Notes: a model not told the origin generated them from the sequence alone. A stretch of DNA of 64,000 nucleotides from Myrica gale (GCA_963930655.1 OZ005608.1:5890001-5954000); one strand, 5' to 3'; positions 10,376 through 23,158 are shown, numbered from the stretch's first letter. Program-made: numbers and translations.

Positions 10376-13300
10376 TATATCAATATTTATTTTTTAATAA
10401 GATAATAAAATTGACGTATGTAAAAAATAAATTTTGCGACACAATACATGATTTTCGTAGTTCATATTTGTAATTAGTATTCGGTGAAAAGTCGAGTGAC
10501 TGAAAAATAAAGATTTCTCAATTTTTATAAGAAAATGTAAAAGATAGATCCATCGTGAAAATTGATCAAACTATTCTTTTTTTTCCTTTTTAACTGATTC
10601 CTCAAGAACACAAAAAGACACTTGCAAAGAAAATATTCTTCCAATGGATCACGACAAGGCATTCGAAAAGATGTAAGTTTGTGCCAATCGTTGTGTGAGT
10701 AGAACATACCATACCATAAAAATGGTTGGTCCACCAATGCAAGATATTATCTTATCTTAATTTATTTATGTTTGTGAGCAGAGATATTATCTGTTATTAA
10801 ATTATTATAAACAAAAAGCTCTAGGCTCAAAAAATAACAACAAGTTAAAAAAAAAAAATTACACGAAAAAGATGGGTCTAATTATTGGATATGCATGTGG
10901 GATTGGGTGGTGGAGAGTTGGGATGAAAGGGGATGGACCCAACCTGCCATGCGGCGATCGTCCCATTGGTTAGACAAACGTGTTCCAGCTTGGCGACAAG
11001 CAGCGAACAGCTTTTGGACGCGTCCAAACAGCAGAGTAATTAACATCACATAGCATGAACTTTGTCCGCTTCGTACAGTCCGTACTTGCCGTAACACCTC
11101 ACGCCCCCATTATGTTCCTATTATTCAACGAGCAGTGCGAACGCGTCACATTAGAGCTCTTAAGGGAGTCTTCGCCCTTTTGGATTCCCAACGTTTTGAC
11201 CGAGGGCAGTGATATTGACTTAAGGTATTGGAAAATAAAAATAATAATTAATATATTGAAAATAAATTACTTAGATAGTTTCGCTTTATTAGAAGTTGTA
11301 GACAAGTGGAAGTGGGCATGCAGCGGTATATATTTTATATATATAAAATATTAAAATGCTAAATGCTAAGTGGATAAGATTGGGATGAGCTTTTCACAAG
11401 TGGTCTGTACATGGATTGCTCTCTTAAAAGTGTCAGGCAGCAGTCAATTTTTCACACTGCGAACCCATTTCCAACCAGTCAAAGAAAAGAAGACCCGCAG
11501 CAGTCATGGCCCTCTACTTCAAACTCTTCTGAAGCCAAGAAATTAATGCTGGCCAACACCACCACATGCTTGTGCCTGCCTTCCAACAAGCCTAGAGGCT
11601 AGATCCTTAAAATTCAATGTGAGCCTTTTTGTATCATTTTGTGAATCGAGTGGCGCTACTGCAACCTCATATATCTTATCCTACAGAAGAAGAAAGTTAG
11701 TAAATTGGTCTGCTGTTTCGATACACTTTTTGTCTTCTTTCACAAATTTCAATATTTTTCAACGCCCATCCAAACAAGGCGTAAGAGAATTCACCATTCA
11801 CCGAGGGTCCTTTGAGTCTTAACTTCTGAAGGTTGAGTTATTGTCTTGGTGGATTGAATCTACAGGCTTTACTGCCTGTTGTTTCCATGCTCGTGTGAGC
11901 AGAGTTGGTGTATCATCCTGCCGAAGTTCGTCTTTTAAAGTTGGAAATAAAAAATCTCAGCAAGTAAATGATTATTACACCAACACCCCAAATCTCTCTC
12001 AATCGACCTTTTTTGTTTTTACTATATATAAATTATAATATATATATATTGGATACAGATATTAAAGGGAAGTACTGAAGCTTGTTGTCAATTTTGGCAA
12101 GCAATCCACTACAAAAGCATAAGGAGATCAACGTATTAAGAGTAGCCATTTTAATGGAAAGCAGAAAACTTTCTGTGGTGGGCTGCTGATTGTTTAGATG
12201 AGGAGTGTCTTTACCTCAAGTGACTCTGGTATACGCTCACAAAAAAGAAAAAAAAAAAAAAGCGGCCTCTGATGTACGCAAGATCCTCCCTGTCATTTCC
12301 TTGTCCTTTTTATTTTTGTTTTTTTGTATGTCATTTCCTTGTCCTTGCTCTTAGGTAGTGTGATCTGTATATATACTTTTTACCCAATTTAAGAAAGAAG
12401 AAGATGAAATGGTTGGATTTCTGAGGAGAAAACAGGTTACAGGACCTGGACAGGGCAAGATACTGTTCCCCGTACCACCCCTGTTCCTTTCGAAGTTCGT
12501 GCACCAAACAGGCAGGAAAGGAAAAGCAGAGTACAAGGAAGGAAAAAACAAGTGACTTCAATTTTTTACTTGTAATTAGGGAGTGAATATGCTTCTCAGT
12601 TTTTTACTCCTAGCTTACCTGATCACATGATTTGCAAAACAATCTACGATACTCAGTGGAATAGGTAACAAAGCAACCCTTTTTCGTCCATTGCCAGGAC
12701 AGCAGCGTGCCTAATTTTGTCTCCTTTTCGTGGAATAAAACAGCTTTTCGCTGATCTGATCTTGTTGCATTGTTGCTGTAAAGGCATTGGGTACGCGCGT
12801 TTGGGTTCTTGGCCTTTGATATTCGTACTTATGTAACTGCGGAAGGAATCAATGAGTCCAAAAAACGATACAGAACCGGCTTTTAGGAAGACGAATCGCA
12901 ACCGCAGTAGGTGTAGGCGTGTGCTAATTGGCGATCCTATATAATCCCCCATTTTCAGCAGTCTTTAGAAAATTATATGGTTTGTACGTTTCAGGTGCTT
13001 AGGACAGCGAGCGAGAATCCTTCGTCTATAAATAATGACAAAGACATTAAACAATGTAAGCCTGCATGATTGCTACTGGCGATCTTTTTTTTTTTTCAAT
13101 CAATTTACTTGGCAGAAACCTACAACGCCTGTCTTGTGACTCATGGGCATACTAAAAAAACAGAAAAATACAGAGAATTTGGGGAGAAAGTCGACAACCT
13201 CTCATAGATCACACCAAAGTGCCCTCTTTTGCAGGGCAAATGGCAACATTCGGGACTAAAAACAGAAGATGAAGAAGGAAAAAGAAAAGAGGGTGACACC

Positions 13301-14484
13301 ACAGGTAGTCAGGTAGGAGCAGCAGCCAGGCCCAACTCATGAAGAAAAGGCAGAAAGGAAATTGGTGGCCCGTTCATCGTGGACATTGTCCATTCACTCG
13401 ATTGCACAGAACATAACCCTCGAATCAAAACTTGCAGCCTACACTATAAGAGAATACTACTTTCGGTCCAACCAGAGTTATAGAACGCTGCTCTCAGACA
13501 TTCACTTCGGCCACGAGAGACACTACCATGATTCACAAACAAGTTTTGGACTTTCAACTTTTCAAATATTGTTTCCTCGATTGTTAAGGGACTGTGAGAA
13601 TGAGACAATGAAAGAATAATAACGTGAAACATAGTACTCGTTGCAGTTTGACGAGACGGATTTCAAGCACAAAATCCACGATGACCTTCATACGTGGTGG
13701 TACCTACTCCCACTTTCCAGCTCCGCACGGGAGATAGTAAAGATTTGCAACTCTTTTTGTTTCTGTTCTGGTCTACGAAGATCTGTAACTTGTTAAGAGC
13801 GAAAGCCATTGGCCGAATGGACTCTTTTCTGAATCCAAACAAAACAGATAAAGCACACAAGTAGTTGAAGAAAACGACAAGCACTGCAGTTCTGAAAGCG
13901 TTTCACGACTGCAACGAGAGGTTTCATTATCTCTATGTTGCTCGGAAACTGCCCAGGCAAGAACTGCAGATGGGGCAATTTCCATTTTGCATGATGAGGT
14001 AACAAAAATTGCAACGGAGGTACCATCACGAATTTGAGTCCTCAAGCACAGCTTTGAAAAACAGATCAATGAGTACTATCTTTGACTAACCAATACAATA
14101 AATTCAATATTGCCCAAAGTTAAAAACAAGACCAAGTCACTTCAAAATATGTTGAAGATTCGTGGAGTATCTTTCTATGTATAGCACCAAATCAAAGGCA
14201 GAATAGCACTATGGCAAAAATAACACAAGGTCACGTAGTATTTTCTACCAGTTAAGAGTGATGCCGATCCCCATGACGATAATCCTAGCACATTAAGGCA
14301 TCCAAATGCTAGATTGGAAGAACCCATCTTACTCTTGGCCCTCCCTTTGCTCATATTCACGTCCTGAAAACTTCCTACTATTCACATTCGTGATTCTTCA
14401 ATGGGATATGCATGCCATATTTACATCCCATAGCCATGACCATAAGTGTTAATCTTCAAACCTGATGTTTACAGCTCGCAATTA
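10376..14484. other. Long spacer, no recognisable gene
   Basis: About 4.1 kb with several short reading frames but none with a recognisable domain, family motif or convincing splice-linked continuation. A poly-A/T tract near 13087 and CT- or AT-rich stretches occur. The last few hundred bases (about 14170-14484) are probably the 3' UTR and downstream region of the minus-strand DnaJ gene. A transcribed non-coding or lineage-specific gene cannot be excluded. Confidence 0.5.
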
Positions 14485-17400
14485 TTATGAAATGCCTCCC
14501 AGAACTCTTTTTAAATCAGATTTTTGTTCTGGTGTAAGCCTTGAAGGGTACTTGACGTCAAATTTGATTCTCAAATTTCCCTTCCTCCCAGGTTCTCTTG
14601 AGATTGGCATTCCCTCAACTGGGACAACAACCTCTGCTCCGGGTTTGACGATATCTGTCAGAGGGATCATGAGATTCCTTCCATCCAGGGTAGTCAGGTC
14701 AAGGGTCTTCCCTGTGAGGGACTCTAGCAGTGTTATCTCCTGGTTGACTACCAGATCATTCCCATCCCTCTTGTAAAGTGCATGCGGTTTCTCATCTACC
14801 ACAAAAATGACATCTGCAGGAATAACACCAGGCTCCTGGTTACCCTTCTCAGGAAATGTGATCTTGGTGCCCTTCTTCCAACCAGGTTTTATCTCAATGG
14901 TCAATATCTCCTCCAGAGTCCGAAACTTACTGCAAGAGAATTGCTCATGCCATCAAGTGGAGCTAAAAAAAAAGGCAAAACATTCACAATTGACAGAACG
15001 AAAGCATACATTTACAAAAAATAAGCTGACAAATTCCATATCATGCCAGTCGTAGAAAAGTACATCTATTAGTCTTTTTGAATTTAAATAGACTATGAGT
15101 ATCCATGTACATTTTAAAGATGATCTGCAGATCTTTAAACTTGGACAGTGAAAGACGTAATTGTCCTAACAGGACAGACCACGAGAATAAAATGTACCCA
15201 GACAGCCTGACTTTAATGCTTTATGGCTTTAAAGGCCAAAGATAACCAGAAGAACAGGGACATGGAAGAAATGAAAAACAACAAAGGTTCTAGTCAACTA
15301 TGACAATACCTAGAGATCGTCAAAATTTGTCATCATAAAAGCATTATCCCTTTTGAAAAAAAAAACTTCTTTACTATAACCTTCTTGACCACGTTTTTTT
15401 CTGTCCTTTTTATTTTTTCTCCGGCATTTCACCTCGAAAAAAAGCGTAGGGATAATTATAGTAGTAGGTTTATGCTCACCTAATTAGACCCCGAATTTGC
15501 TATTTCGCGAGGTAATGCACATAGATGTAATGAAAGCAAGGGTCATACGCCAATGATAGGATGACTTAAAAACCTTATTATGACCATCTTCTCCCCTTGG
15601 TAGTTTGTGATTTCCCTACCTTTTTAAAATTCTCTTTTATGACACACCACAAAGGAAACATATGACACAAATCAATCTCATCAGCCTAAGCTTATGATGC
15701 GTTCCAATTAATGAACTTTCCTCCTATTTATCTGACAAGGCTGACTAGTTTGCCCTCTTTTATTGATGCTGCTGCCTCTAAGGACATATGGAACACTTCC
15801 ATCTAGTCCCCACTACAATATGTCAGTTAGGTGAATATACCCATCAAAACATAAGCATGATTTTTTTTTTTTAATAACCCAGGAGCTCCCAAGGTCGGGC
15901 CACTTCGTGTACCAGGCCCTACAAGCCAACCTGGGGGCATGTACCAGGACCCCACCCAACACACCCCAGTTAAGTCAGGGGCGATAATGGCGGTGTTGGG
16001 GATCGAACTTGGGACATGTGAGAACTTGGGCTGAAATTCTTAATTACAACCACAAGAGCGAAGATGCTCCAAGCATTTTACTTGACAATTGATGTTAACA
16101 GCGAAACCCAGTCAGCTTTTGACTTCCCAAACTGAATACCCACGACACAATCATTTTTTAACAAGTATGAAGAATTCTTTCATCAGACTATGTTGAGATT
16201 TTACACAGTTTATCTCTCCTCCTTTGCCATGTATAAAGAAGCCTAGTACTCTTTGCAGCACAAACTGCTTAAACATAAAATGTGGTGGATTGCACCATGG
16301 GTACCCCCAAATCAAGCTAAAGAGCGAACCATGTGCATCGGCTAATCCTGACCCAACCTGCCCCCAAACCTCTTGAAGGCAGTTATTATAAAGAAATAAA
16401 ATCAGAGCCACATGCTAGTCCAAGAGGGTAAGTGTTCCGGCTAACTCAACTGATCCACGCCATTGCCAATGTCATTCCTGAAATTGCACGTTACTGTGAA
16501 AGTCACAAGACTTCCTAATAATAATCATCTCTCCCAGGGCTAATCTTTTCATCATCAGAAAAATGGATCCAAATTCAAGCAAAGAAACTAAGTCTTTTGG
16601 CAGATCTGCAGAAGATTTTCTCCCACAATCACATGCTAATCCAAGAGGGTAAGTGTTCCAGCTAACTTGACTGATCTACATCATTGTCAATGTCATTCCT
16701 GACATTGCACGGTACTGTGAAAGTCACAAGACTTCCTAAGAATAATCATCACTCCCAGGGCTAATCTTCTCAGCATCAGTAAAGGGATCCAAATTCAAGC
16801 CAAGAAACTAAGTCATTTGGCAGATCTGCAGAAGATTTTCTCACTTCTTTATGCATTACCATTTAACAAACCAACAAATTCAACCTCAAGCAAACCCTCG
16901 AAATCCCTTACTTGGACTTCCCAAAGTAGGCTGGCTCCTTGAATGTTCAGGGCAAGCCCAGTTGCATACATTAAGAGGCTACCCTACCCCTTTTTTGGTA
17001 CTATACTGAAACACTGAATATATACAAGAACTCTCCATTGGTAGATAGTTGAGAACACTTCCACAAGAAAACCAAGCAGCTATCTAAAGAAAGCTAAAAT
17101 ATCTAAAACAGAGTTCAATGGTCGTCCCCAATGACATTGAAGAGATTGGTACTCAATAATTTCAGGAATTGATTGGGTAAAGTTAGCATCTAAAAAAGTG
17201 TAATGGCTAAAAATGTATGTCGAGTACCAGTAATAAACCCTAACCAAGCAAGCGAACCATTATTTCATCCCATTATATGTTAAGACCATTTCTAACAGAA
17301 GTAAAAAGATTTAACAACTATGATCCAAAGCCAAAAATGCAATGCTCGATAAACCTACACTATGCCCAAGTCGAGTACTTTGCCAAAAACAGAATTACAC

Positions 17401-18399
17401 TTACATGGCCATAACCTTTGCTGAACCTGTCGACTCACAACATAAAGTCGACCATGCCAAGCAATCAATCCCGAACCCACATCCAAAAATAAGCAATACT
17501 GGAGACAAACAATAGTTTTCAAATAAATCAATTTTAGTAGAGGCAACGTTTCACACTTTGAATACTGCAAAAGTACAACCTCCACGTTATCTGTAACTTC
17601 AGCTCTAACAGAATACGCGTATTTGGTTCCGAATACCAGAAGCACCTCGCAGCACTGGTTCCTAAGTATAAGCTTTTAACTAAGAAAAAATCTACTTCAG
17701 CGGGGAAAAGTCAATCGCAATGCCTAGTTCCTGAGCAAAATAAAGCAAGAAAATTCAAGAACTTTTTTGCAATATTGCATACCCAATGGAGACGTAGACG
17801 TTCCTGGAGATCCTCATCTTTTTCTTAGCACCTTTGTAGAGCTCCTCCAAGCTACAGGGCAACACATTCTCCAGAGGCGCAGCCTTCTTAGACGAGCCGG
17901 TTCCCGATCCGCCACCCGTTGCCCTGAAGAACCCATCCCTACCAAGCCCCCTCGCTCCTCCTCCACCACCACCGTCACTACTGGTACCATTACTTTCCGA
18001 TCCGAAAATCTCGGCGTATATGTCATCCGCGTCACGCGGGTTGAAGTGGAACGACGTCGGATGCTGGCGGTTGTTGTTGTAATAGTGCTGCTGGTAGTTG
18101 TGGTGGGCGAACCCGCCGTGGCGCGAGGAGGATGAGGAGGAGGAGGAGGAGGGCGGCGGCGGGAATTGGCCTGACTTGAGGGCCTCCTCGCCGTAGAGAT
18201 CGTAGATCTGGCGCTTCTGAGGGTCACTGAGAACATCGTAGGCTTCGGAGATTTGCTTGAACTTGGCCTCGGCGTCGCGGTTGTTCTCGCGATTCTTGTC
18301 CGGGTGCCAAATCATCGCCAGCCTCTTGTACGCCTTCTTCAAATCCTCCTCGCTCGCGTTCCTGTGCACTTTCAGAATGTTGTAGTAGTCCACGCCCAT
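14485..18399 (-). CDS. Type II DnaJ/Hsp40 co-chaperone (DNAJB-like)
   Basis: Two exons give a 353-residue protein in phase: 17783-18399 and 14485-14929 (stop TAA at 14485-14487). The N-terminal J domain begins [11 protein letters not shown] and carries HPD at residues 32-34, the signature that stimulates Hsp70 ATPase activity. A Gly/Ser/His/Asn-rich linker with poly-Pro and poly-Ser runs follows. The C-terminal substrate-binding domain includes [38 protein letters not shown] and [20 protein letters not shown]. The absence of CxxCxGxG repeats makes it type II (DNAJB1-like), probably cytosolic. The start is set by the J domain, although an in-frame ATG lies upstream at 18628-18630. TATA-like motifs sit at 18611-18618 and 18731-18738. 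The 2.85-kb intron contains a SINE and a tandem duplication. Confidence 0.92.
15861..16070 (-). mobile_element. SINE-like element in the DnaJ intron
   Basis: Read on the minus strand, this stretch has a tRNA-like internal promoter box B (AAGTTCGATCCCC, near 15995-16010), a plausible A-box region upstream (CTCTTGTGGTTGTAATTAAG), and a 3' end GGGTTATTAAAAAAAAAAAA. AAGCAT occurs at both flanks (15853-15858 and 16071-16076) as a possible short target duplication. Box spacing, poly(A) tail and length of about 210 bp fit a plant Au-like SINE. It is GC-rich compared with its surroundings. Confidence 0.55.
16409..16842. repeat. Tandem duplication in the DnaJ intron (period 221 bp)
   Basis: Two diverged direct copies, 16409-16622 and 16630-16842. 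Both start CACATGCTA, continue with TCCAAGAGGGTAAGTGTTCC, GTCACAAGACTTCCTAA and GGGCTAAT, and end GCAGATCTGCAGAAGATTTT. By eye roughly nine in ten positions agree. Both copies lie within the intron and carry no coding sequence. Confidence 0.85.
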
Positions 18400-18639
18400 C
18401 TCTCTCTCACCCCTAAGGTTTTTTTTTCGCCCTTTCTGCGCCGGTGTTGGAGTGGAGGAGCTCGCCGGAGAATGGGAAGAGGGCGAGGGAGGAGGCCGTT
18501 GGATGTGTAACGGAACGGGGCTACAGCTCGGATCCGACGGTTGTGGACTTGTGGGAGCCGTTTGGCTTCTTCGACAAAGGAGGGAATTGTTTGAGGTGGG
18601 TCCCGGATCTGTATATACGACTCCGATCAACTTTGGTCA

Positions 18640-19868
18640 TGTATCCATTCACACATTAACGTGCTGCAAACTACTACGTACGGGGTTTGACGACTGGAGA
18701 TGGTGCTTTTGGGGTGGATTTGGATTTTGGGCCATATATAGGGTTTTGAAGTTGTGCCCAACCTAGTATGGAATTTTGCATCATGTTTACCCAAAAAAAA
18801 AAAAATTAACAATTTGGTCACTAAATTTTAATACCACTGAAAAAATGGTCACTAAATTTATTTATTTACTTTTTGGTTACCGAAAACATATAGTGTGACT
18901 TTCACTCCATCCGTCAACCCTCTGTTAAATTTATAACAGAATAAAACTCCACTTTAGCACTTTCTTCACGTCTGCATCATTAATCCACATCAGCGTATCC
19001 CAGTCAAGAGAACTATAAAACGACGCAGTTTGAAGACGATAGATTTCTTGCCTTTAAACAAAAAGACATGCCGATTATCTTCTCCGTAATCCGCAGCGTT
19101 TTGACTAACATGAAATGTACTCACATTCTTCTTCCCACAATGGCACGTCATCTTAAGAAATTGATCGAAAATACTTTGAACCATGTTCTTTTAATTTTGA
19201 CACATTTCACCTACATGGTTTTGGCTTATTTTGATTTGCACCCCGCTTAATTTATATGTTATTTTGAATGGAAAAATTAACTACGTGCAAAACACTTGGG
19301 TGCAAAGTATCTTAAAAATAAAATAACGATATGTAAAGTATTAGATGCTCAAACTGCATTGGTGTAAAGTGTAATTAATCATTTTTAAATATAGGAGGTA
19401 AAATGGGCAAGGTGATCCATGTGCAAAACACGTGATTGAGATTTCTGTTTGTTTTAAAAGAATTAAATGGTGGGATGCAAATCAAAAGAACTTAAAACTA
19501 CGTGGTAAAATGTGTCAAATTGAAAGAACATGATGCAAAGTGTCAAACCTCCTAAATCATGTGGGTGTAAAGTGTAATTAATATATTTTTATAATATTGT
19601 AAAATTAAGGTGGAATATAGTTTTATTGGATTTTGAGAGAAATGGTAGAATTATTTTTATAATTATTGTAATAAAAATGATAATTTAATGGAGAAATAAA
19701 TTATTTTCAATTTTATTTTAATTAAAATTTAAAATTAATTGTAATTTTAAATTCAACAAATTTTGGAATGGAGGGAAAACCAAAATTTTGATTATCAAAG
19801 ATGAACTAAATCGGTGATTGTACGAAACCCAATTGTATTCCAATTAAAACACATATATCAAACATGTT
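18640..19868. other. Spacer with degenerate MITE fragments
   Basis: After the DnaJ promoter region the sequence becomes AT-rich. The stretch 18790-18930 (repeated TGGTCACTAAATTT motifs) and 19220-19590 (repeated GTGCAAAGTGT-type motifs) resemble fragments of MULE-like MITEs such as those at 9730-10366, but I could not define two matching ends. No gene seen. Confidence 0.4.
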
Positions 19869-21242
19869 GTATATATTAGGGGTGTCCAAAGAACTGGCCG
19901 GACCGTTTTGGTCAAACCGGTGAGAAAGAACTTACTGGAATGGTCGGTCCGGTGAAATCGATACACTCCGGTCTGATCTTGGTTTCATACATAGAAAAAT
20001 CAGTACCGGACTGGAGTATACTACTCCAGACAGGTCTGAACGAGTTTTTTTTTTAAAAAAAAAACTAAAATATTTGCAACTTTGCGCATTTAGTCATTCA
20101 CGAATCCCCCTCCTTTCTCACATTTAAAAAAAAAACCTAACCCCCCTCAGTTCGCAGAGTGCAACACCTTTGACCCCCCTCAGTTCGCGTCAGCACAACA
20201 CCTCCTTATTTCGCACTTCGCACAACACCCCCTCTCACGTAACAACCTCCTCCCTCCCTCACTCCTCAGCCCCCTCCCTATCTTCTTTCACGCACAACCC
20301 CTCTCAACCTCCTCTCTCTTTGCAGGTTAGTGGTTGATGTCGTGTGTCTCTCTCTCCCTTACCGTGTCTCTCTCTCTCATCTCTCAGGTAATTTCTTAAT
20401 TCTTTTCATCTCCCTCTAGGCGTGCAAATTGATGTTGTTCTTAGTTAATTGGTCGTCTCTATTTTAGTTAATTTACTGGGACTTTGCGGGTTACAAGATT
20501 ATGATTCACTGATTTGTGAATTTATGTCGTGTGTGGCCAGTGCACTGCCATTGAGGTAAGAATTCATGAACTGATTTAATTAATTAGTTATTGTAGTTCA
20601 TTAGTTAATTTAGAATTTTAGAGTATAGATTAAGTTGTGAAACTGTGGAGGATGGACTTGATTGAAGGATTTGGTTTTGTTTGAAATTGTGTCTGAAATT
20701 TTCTTGATTGATTGTGGAATTGTTTAAAAATTTGAATGCAATCTAAAATGTAGTCATTTGAATAACTAAATGCAATAAACTTGGAGAAATGAAATGTTTA
20801 GCATTTTGTTGTGAAATTGTAATTTGTGTTTGAAATTGTATTTTCTTTTTTCAAATATTTTTTTAGTTTGAAAATTTTTTGTCTAGGGTATTTGCAATTA
20901 TGAATAATTTTCATGCCTAGGGTATTTGAGAAGCATAGTTTTCAGATTATTGCAAAACATTCTTATGTGATTTGACAGTTTTTTCATTCTCTAGAAGTAT
21001 GTTTATTTATTCTTGTTTCATGTTGTTGTGCAATTATGAGCAAGATCATGAAGTTGACCATGTTAAGTCCGAAATTGATGCATATCTAACAGATAGGTGT
21101 GAGACACGTAATACCACATCCTTTGATATTTTTGCTTGATGGGGGGAATAATAAATCCAAATATCTCATACTTGCGAGGGTTGCAAAGGATGTGCTGGCT
21201 ATGTCTGTTTCTACAGTTGCTAGTGAGTCAACATTTAGCACG

Positions 21243-21277
21243 TGGCAGAACGAAGGGGTAACTGTTCTGGGCGGCCG

Positions 21278-21321
<44 letters not shown>

Positions 21322-22021
21322 AAAAAAATAAGGGCCGCTACCCCTCAAGCCACCAAAAATGAAATCTTACATGCAAATAAGAGTTTGACACGTCGTACCA
21401 TGTTCGGTTGTCATGCTCTGCACATGGTGAAATTGTTTTTATGCGGCATTAAGTGGGGATAGACACTTGTATAGTCAATGACTTCAACTAATCTGCCAAG
21501 TTGATATGGGGTTTAGAAAAATTTTGGCCCTTTAGGTGGGTGATACTTTTACAATCACTCGCTCAGTATATATAAAAAGCTGCCTTATTAAAATAAGTTG
21601 GCCTATGCCGCCACCCTTGGCCCAGGCCAGAAATTTCTTCCTTCTTGGCATAATATTGAAAAGGAGGGAAGAAACTTACCTCTGTTTTTTTTCTTTCCTT
21701 GACTACATCTGGTTTTGTTGTGTGAGTTTGTGAATTAAAATCTTGGAGTATCTATTCACCCGCTAGGGGCTAAATTCTATGTTAAAGATCATCAAAAGCA
21801 GGCGTAGCTACAAACAAAGGTGCAAAGTGAGAAAAAGAGTTGATGAGTAGGATGCAATTGTCACCTATGTACATGTATTGTAATATTTTTAATGTTTATA
21901 GTTCTTAATTTTTGATATTGTAGTTGTAAGATAATTTTTAACTTTACAAAGGAAAAAAAATTATTGTTATTTCGCTTTTAAAATTCGACCCCCCTGAATT
22001 TTGGTCCTAGTTCCGCCACTG
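21243..22021. mobile_element. Insertion splitting the hAT transposase exon
   Basis: A 779-bp block flanked by GCACG (21238-21242 and 22022-22026). Removing it and one GCACG restores continuity of the conserved SxFSTGGRV region, so the boundaries are fixed by the host reading frame. The left end begins TGGCAGAACGAAGGG and the right end reads TAGTTCCGCCACTG. Their outermost bases are imperfect inverted repeats (TGGCAGAAC versus TGGCGGAAC). The interior contains a (TA)n tract and no identifiable protein. A non-autonomous DNA transposon is likely; the superfamily is uncertain. Confidence 0.7.
21279..21309. repeat. (TA)n microsatellite
   Basis: An uninterrupted run of about 14 TA units followed by poly-T then poly-A, inside the insertion that splits the hAT transposase. 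Such tracts are hypermutable and can be mis-assembled. Confidence 0.9.
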
Positions 22022-23158
22022 GCACGGGGGGTCGTGTGCTTGATCATTTCCGCAGTTCTTTGTCTTCGGTCACAGTTGAGACTATTGTGTGCTCTCAAAA
22101 TTGGTTGAAGGATCCAATTAAATTAGATCTTCAGGAGTCAATGGACGAAGTTGAGGCCTATGAGGCATTAGAATCAGGTAATCTTATTTTAAAATATCTT
22201 TGTTAGTTTTTTAATTTTTTAAGTTCTAGTTATTAAACATTTATGAAGATTTAAACATGTTGTTTACGTCTTATATTATTAGGAATAACTTTTAACTCAC
22301 GAGTGACTCGGATTGAGATCAATGATGACTAATTAGATTGATTTCATGGTATGGTTTTATTTCTTTTCATAATAATGTCCATTATTGTTTCATAGTTTAT
22401 TATCTCACATGTATATATTTTTTACAGCTTGATGGGAGATGGACAATTGGACAAGGATATAGACTTTATTTTATTTTTCTACTATTTTGTTGGCATGTAT
22501 TAATTATACTTTTAGTTTGTTTATTTGTTTATTTTGTTGTTTGTTATGACTTGTAATAAAGTAATGTAATTACTAATTAGTTCAGTAGCATTTCTATTTG
22601 ATACTTTTATTTTGGACTTTCTTTATTTTGAAATTTCTATTTAGTTTGTTGATTTAGAATTATTTAAATGTATGCTTTAAGTCTTAAGATGTATGATTTA
22701 TTATTCTTAAAAATCTATAATTTAGAATTCTTTAATTAGTAACCTAGTAATTAGTATAGTAGTATTCTTTAAATGTATGATTTGAAGTTTTTTTTAGTTT
22801 GTTGTAGAAGAAATGTCACAATTGTGGAATAATTTGGTTGAGATCATAGCACAAACTTGATGCAAAAAAAAAACTAAAAAAATTGATGTAAAGAAACCCA
22901 GAAAATGGTCTAAAAAAAGCTCAAAAAAGAACAAAAAACTTAGTTTCAAATAAGGCACAAACCCTAGACCCAAACCAGCCAAATCAGATCGGTTCGGTCT
23001 CATTAGCATGGCCGGTTTGGTCCCATTAGCATGGCCGGTTTGGTCCAATTGATTTGCTCTCTGCAAATCCGGTGATACGGGCCCAGACCGAACCAAACCG
23101 GCCTTCGGACACCCCCTAGTATATATTGATATATCCGGCTTCTTTTCAGCGTTAAGAG

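Larger units (their letters stand above)
21045..22175 (+). pseudogene. hAT transposase C-terminal dimerisation domain, broken
   Basis: From 21045 the plus strand encodes the start of a hAT dimerisation domain (EVDHVKSEIDAYL), then an in-frame TGA at the expected tryptophan and a shift of frame. It continues as NNKSKYLILARVAKDVLAMS and VSTVASESTFST up to 21242. It resumes after the insertion at about 22027 with GGRVLDHFRSSLSSVTVETI and CSQNWLK. The pattern matches the conserved SxxxSExxFSxGGR..L region of plant hAT transposases. A stop codon, a frameshift and a 779-bp insertion show that it is non-functional. Confidence 0.85.
19877..23118 (+). mobile_element. hAT transposon (degenerate), with perfect 8-bp target duplications
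   Basis: The left end TAGGGGTGTCC (19877) and the right end, inverted TAGGGGGTGTCC (ending 23118), are flanked by identical 8-bp repeats GTATATAT (19869-19876 and 23119-23126), the standard hAT duplication. Both subterminal regions are rich in CCGG/GGCCGGTTTGGTC motifs in several orientations, as expected for transposase-binding subterminal repeats. Inside is a remnant of the transposase C-terminal dimerisation exon, itself split by an insertion. The 3.24-kb length includes that 779-bp insert, so the element is internally deleted relative to a full autonomous hAT, and it cannot encode a working transposase. Confidence 0.85.

Noticed and set aside
13444-14069. Minus-strand frames of 62-98 codons downstream of the DnaJ stop
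   Set aside because: No domain, no conserved motif and no splice-linked partner; left as spacer.
17755-18630. DnaJ coding frame extended upstream to the ATG at 18630
   Set aside because: The upstream segment is low-complexity Ser/Pro-rich, lies between candidate TATA boxes and the leader, and all relatives start at the J domain (MGVDYY).
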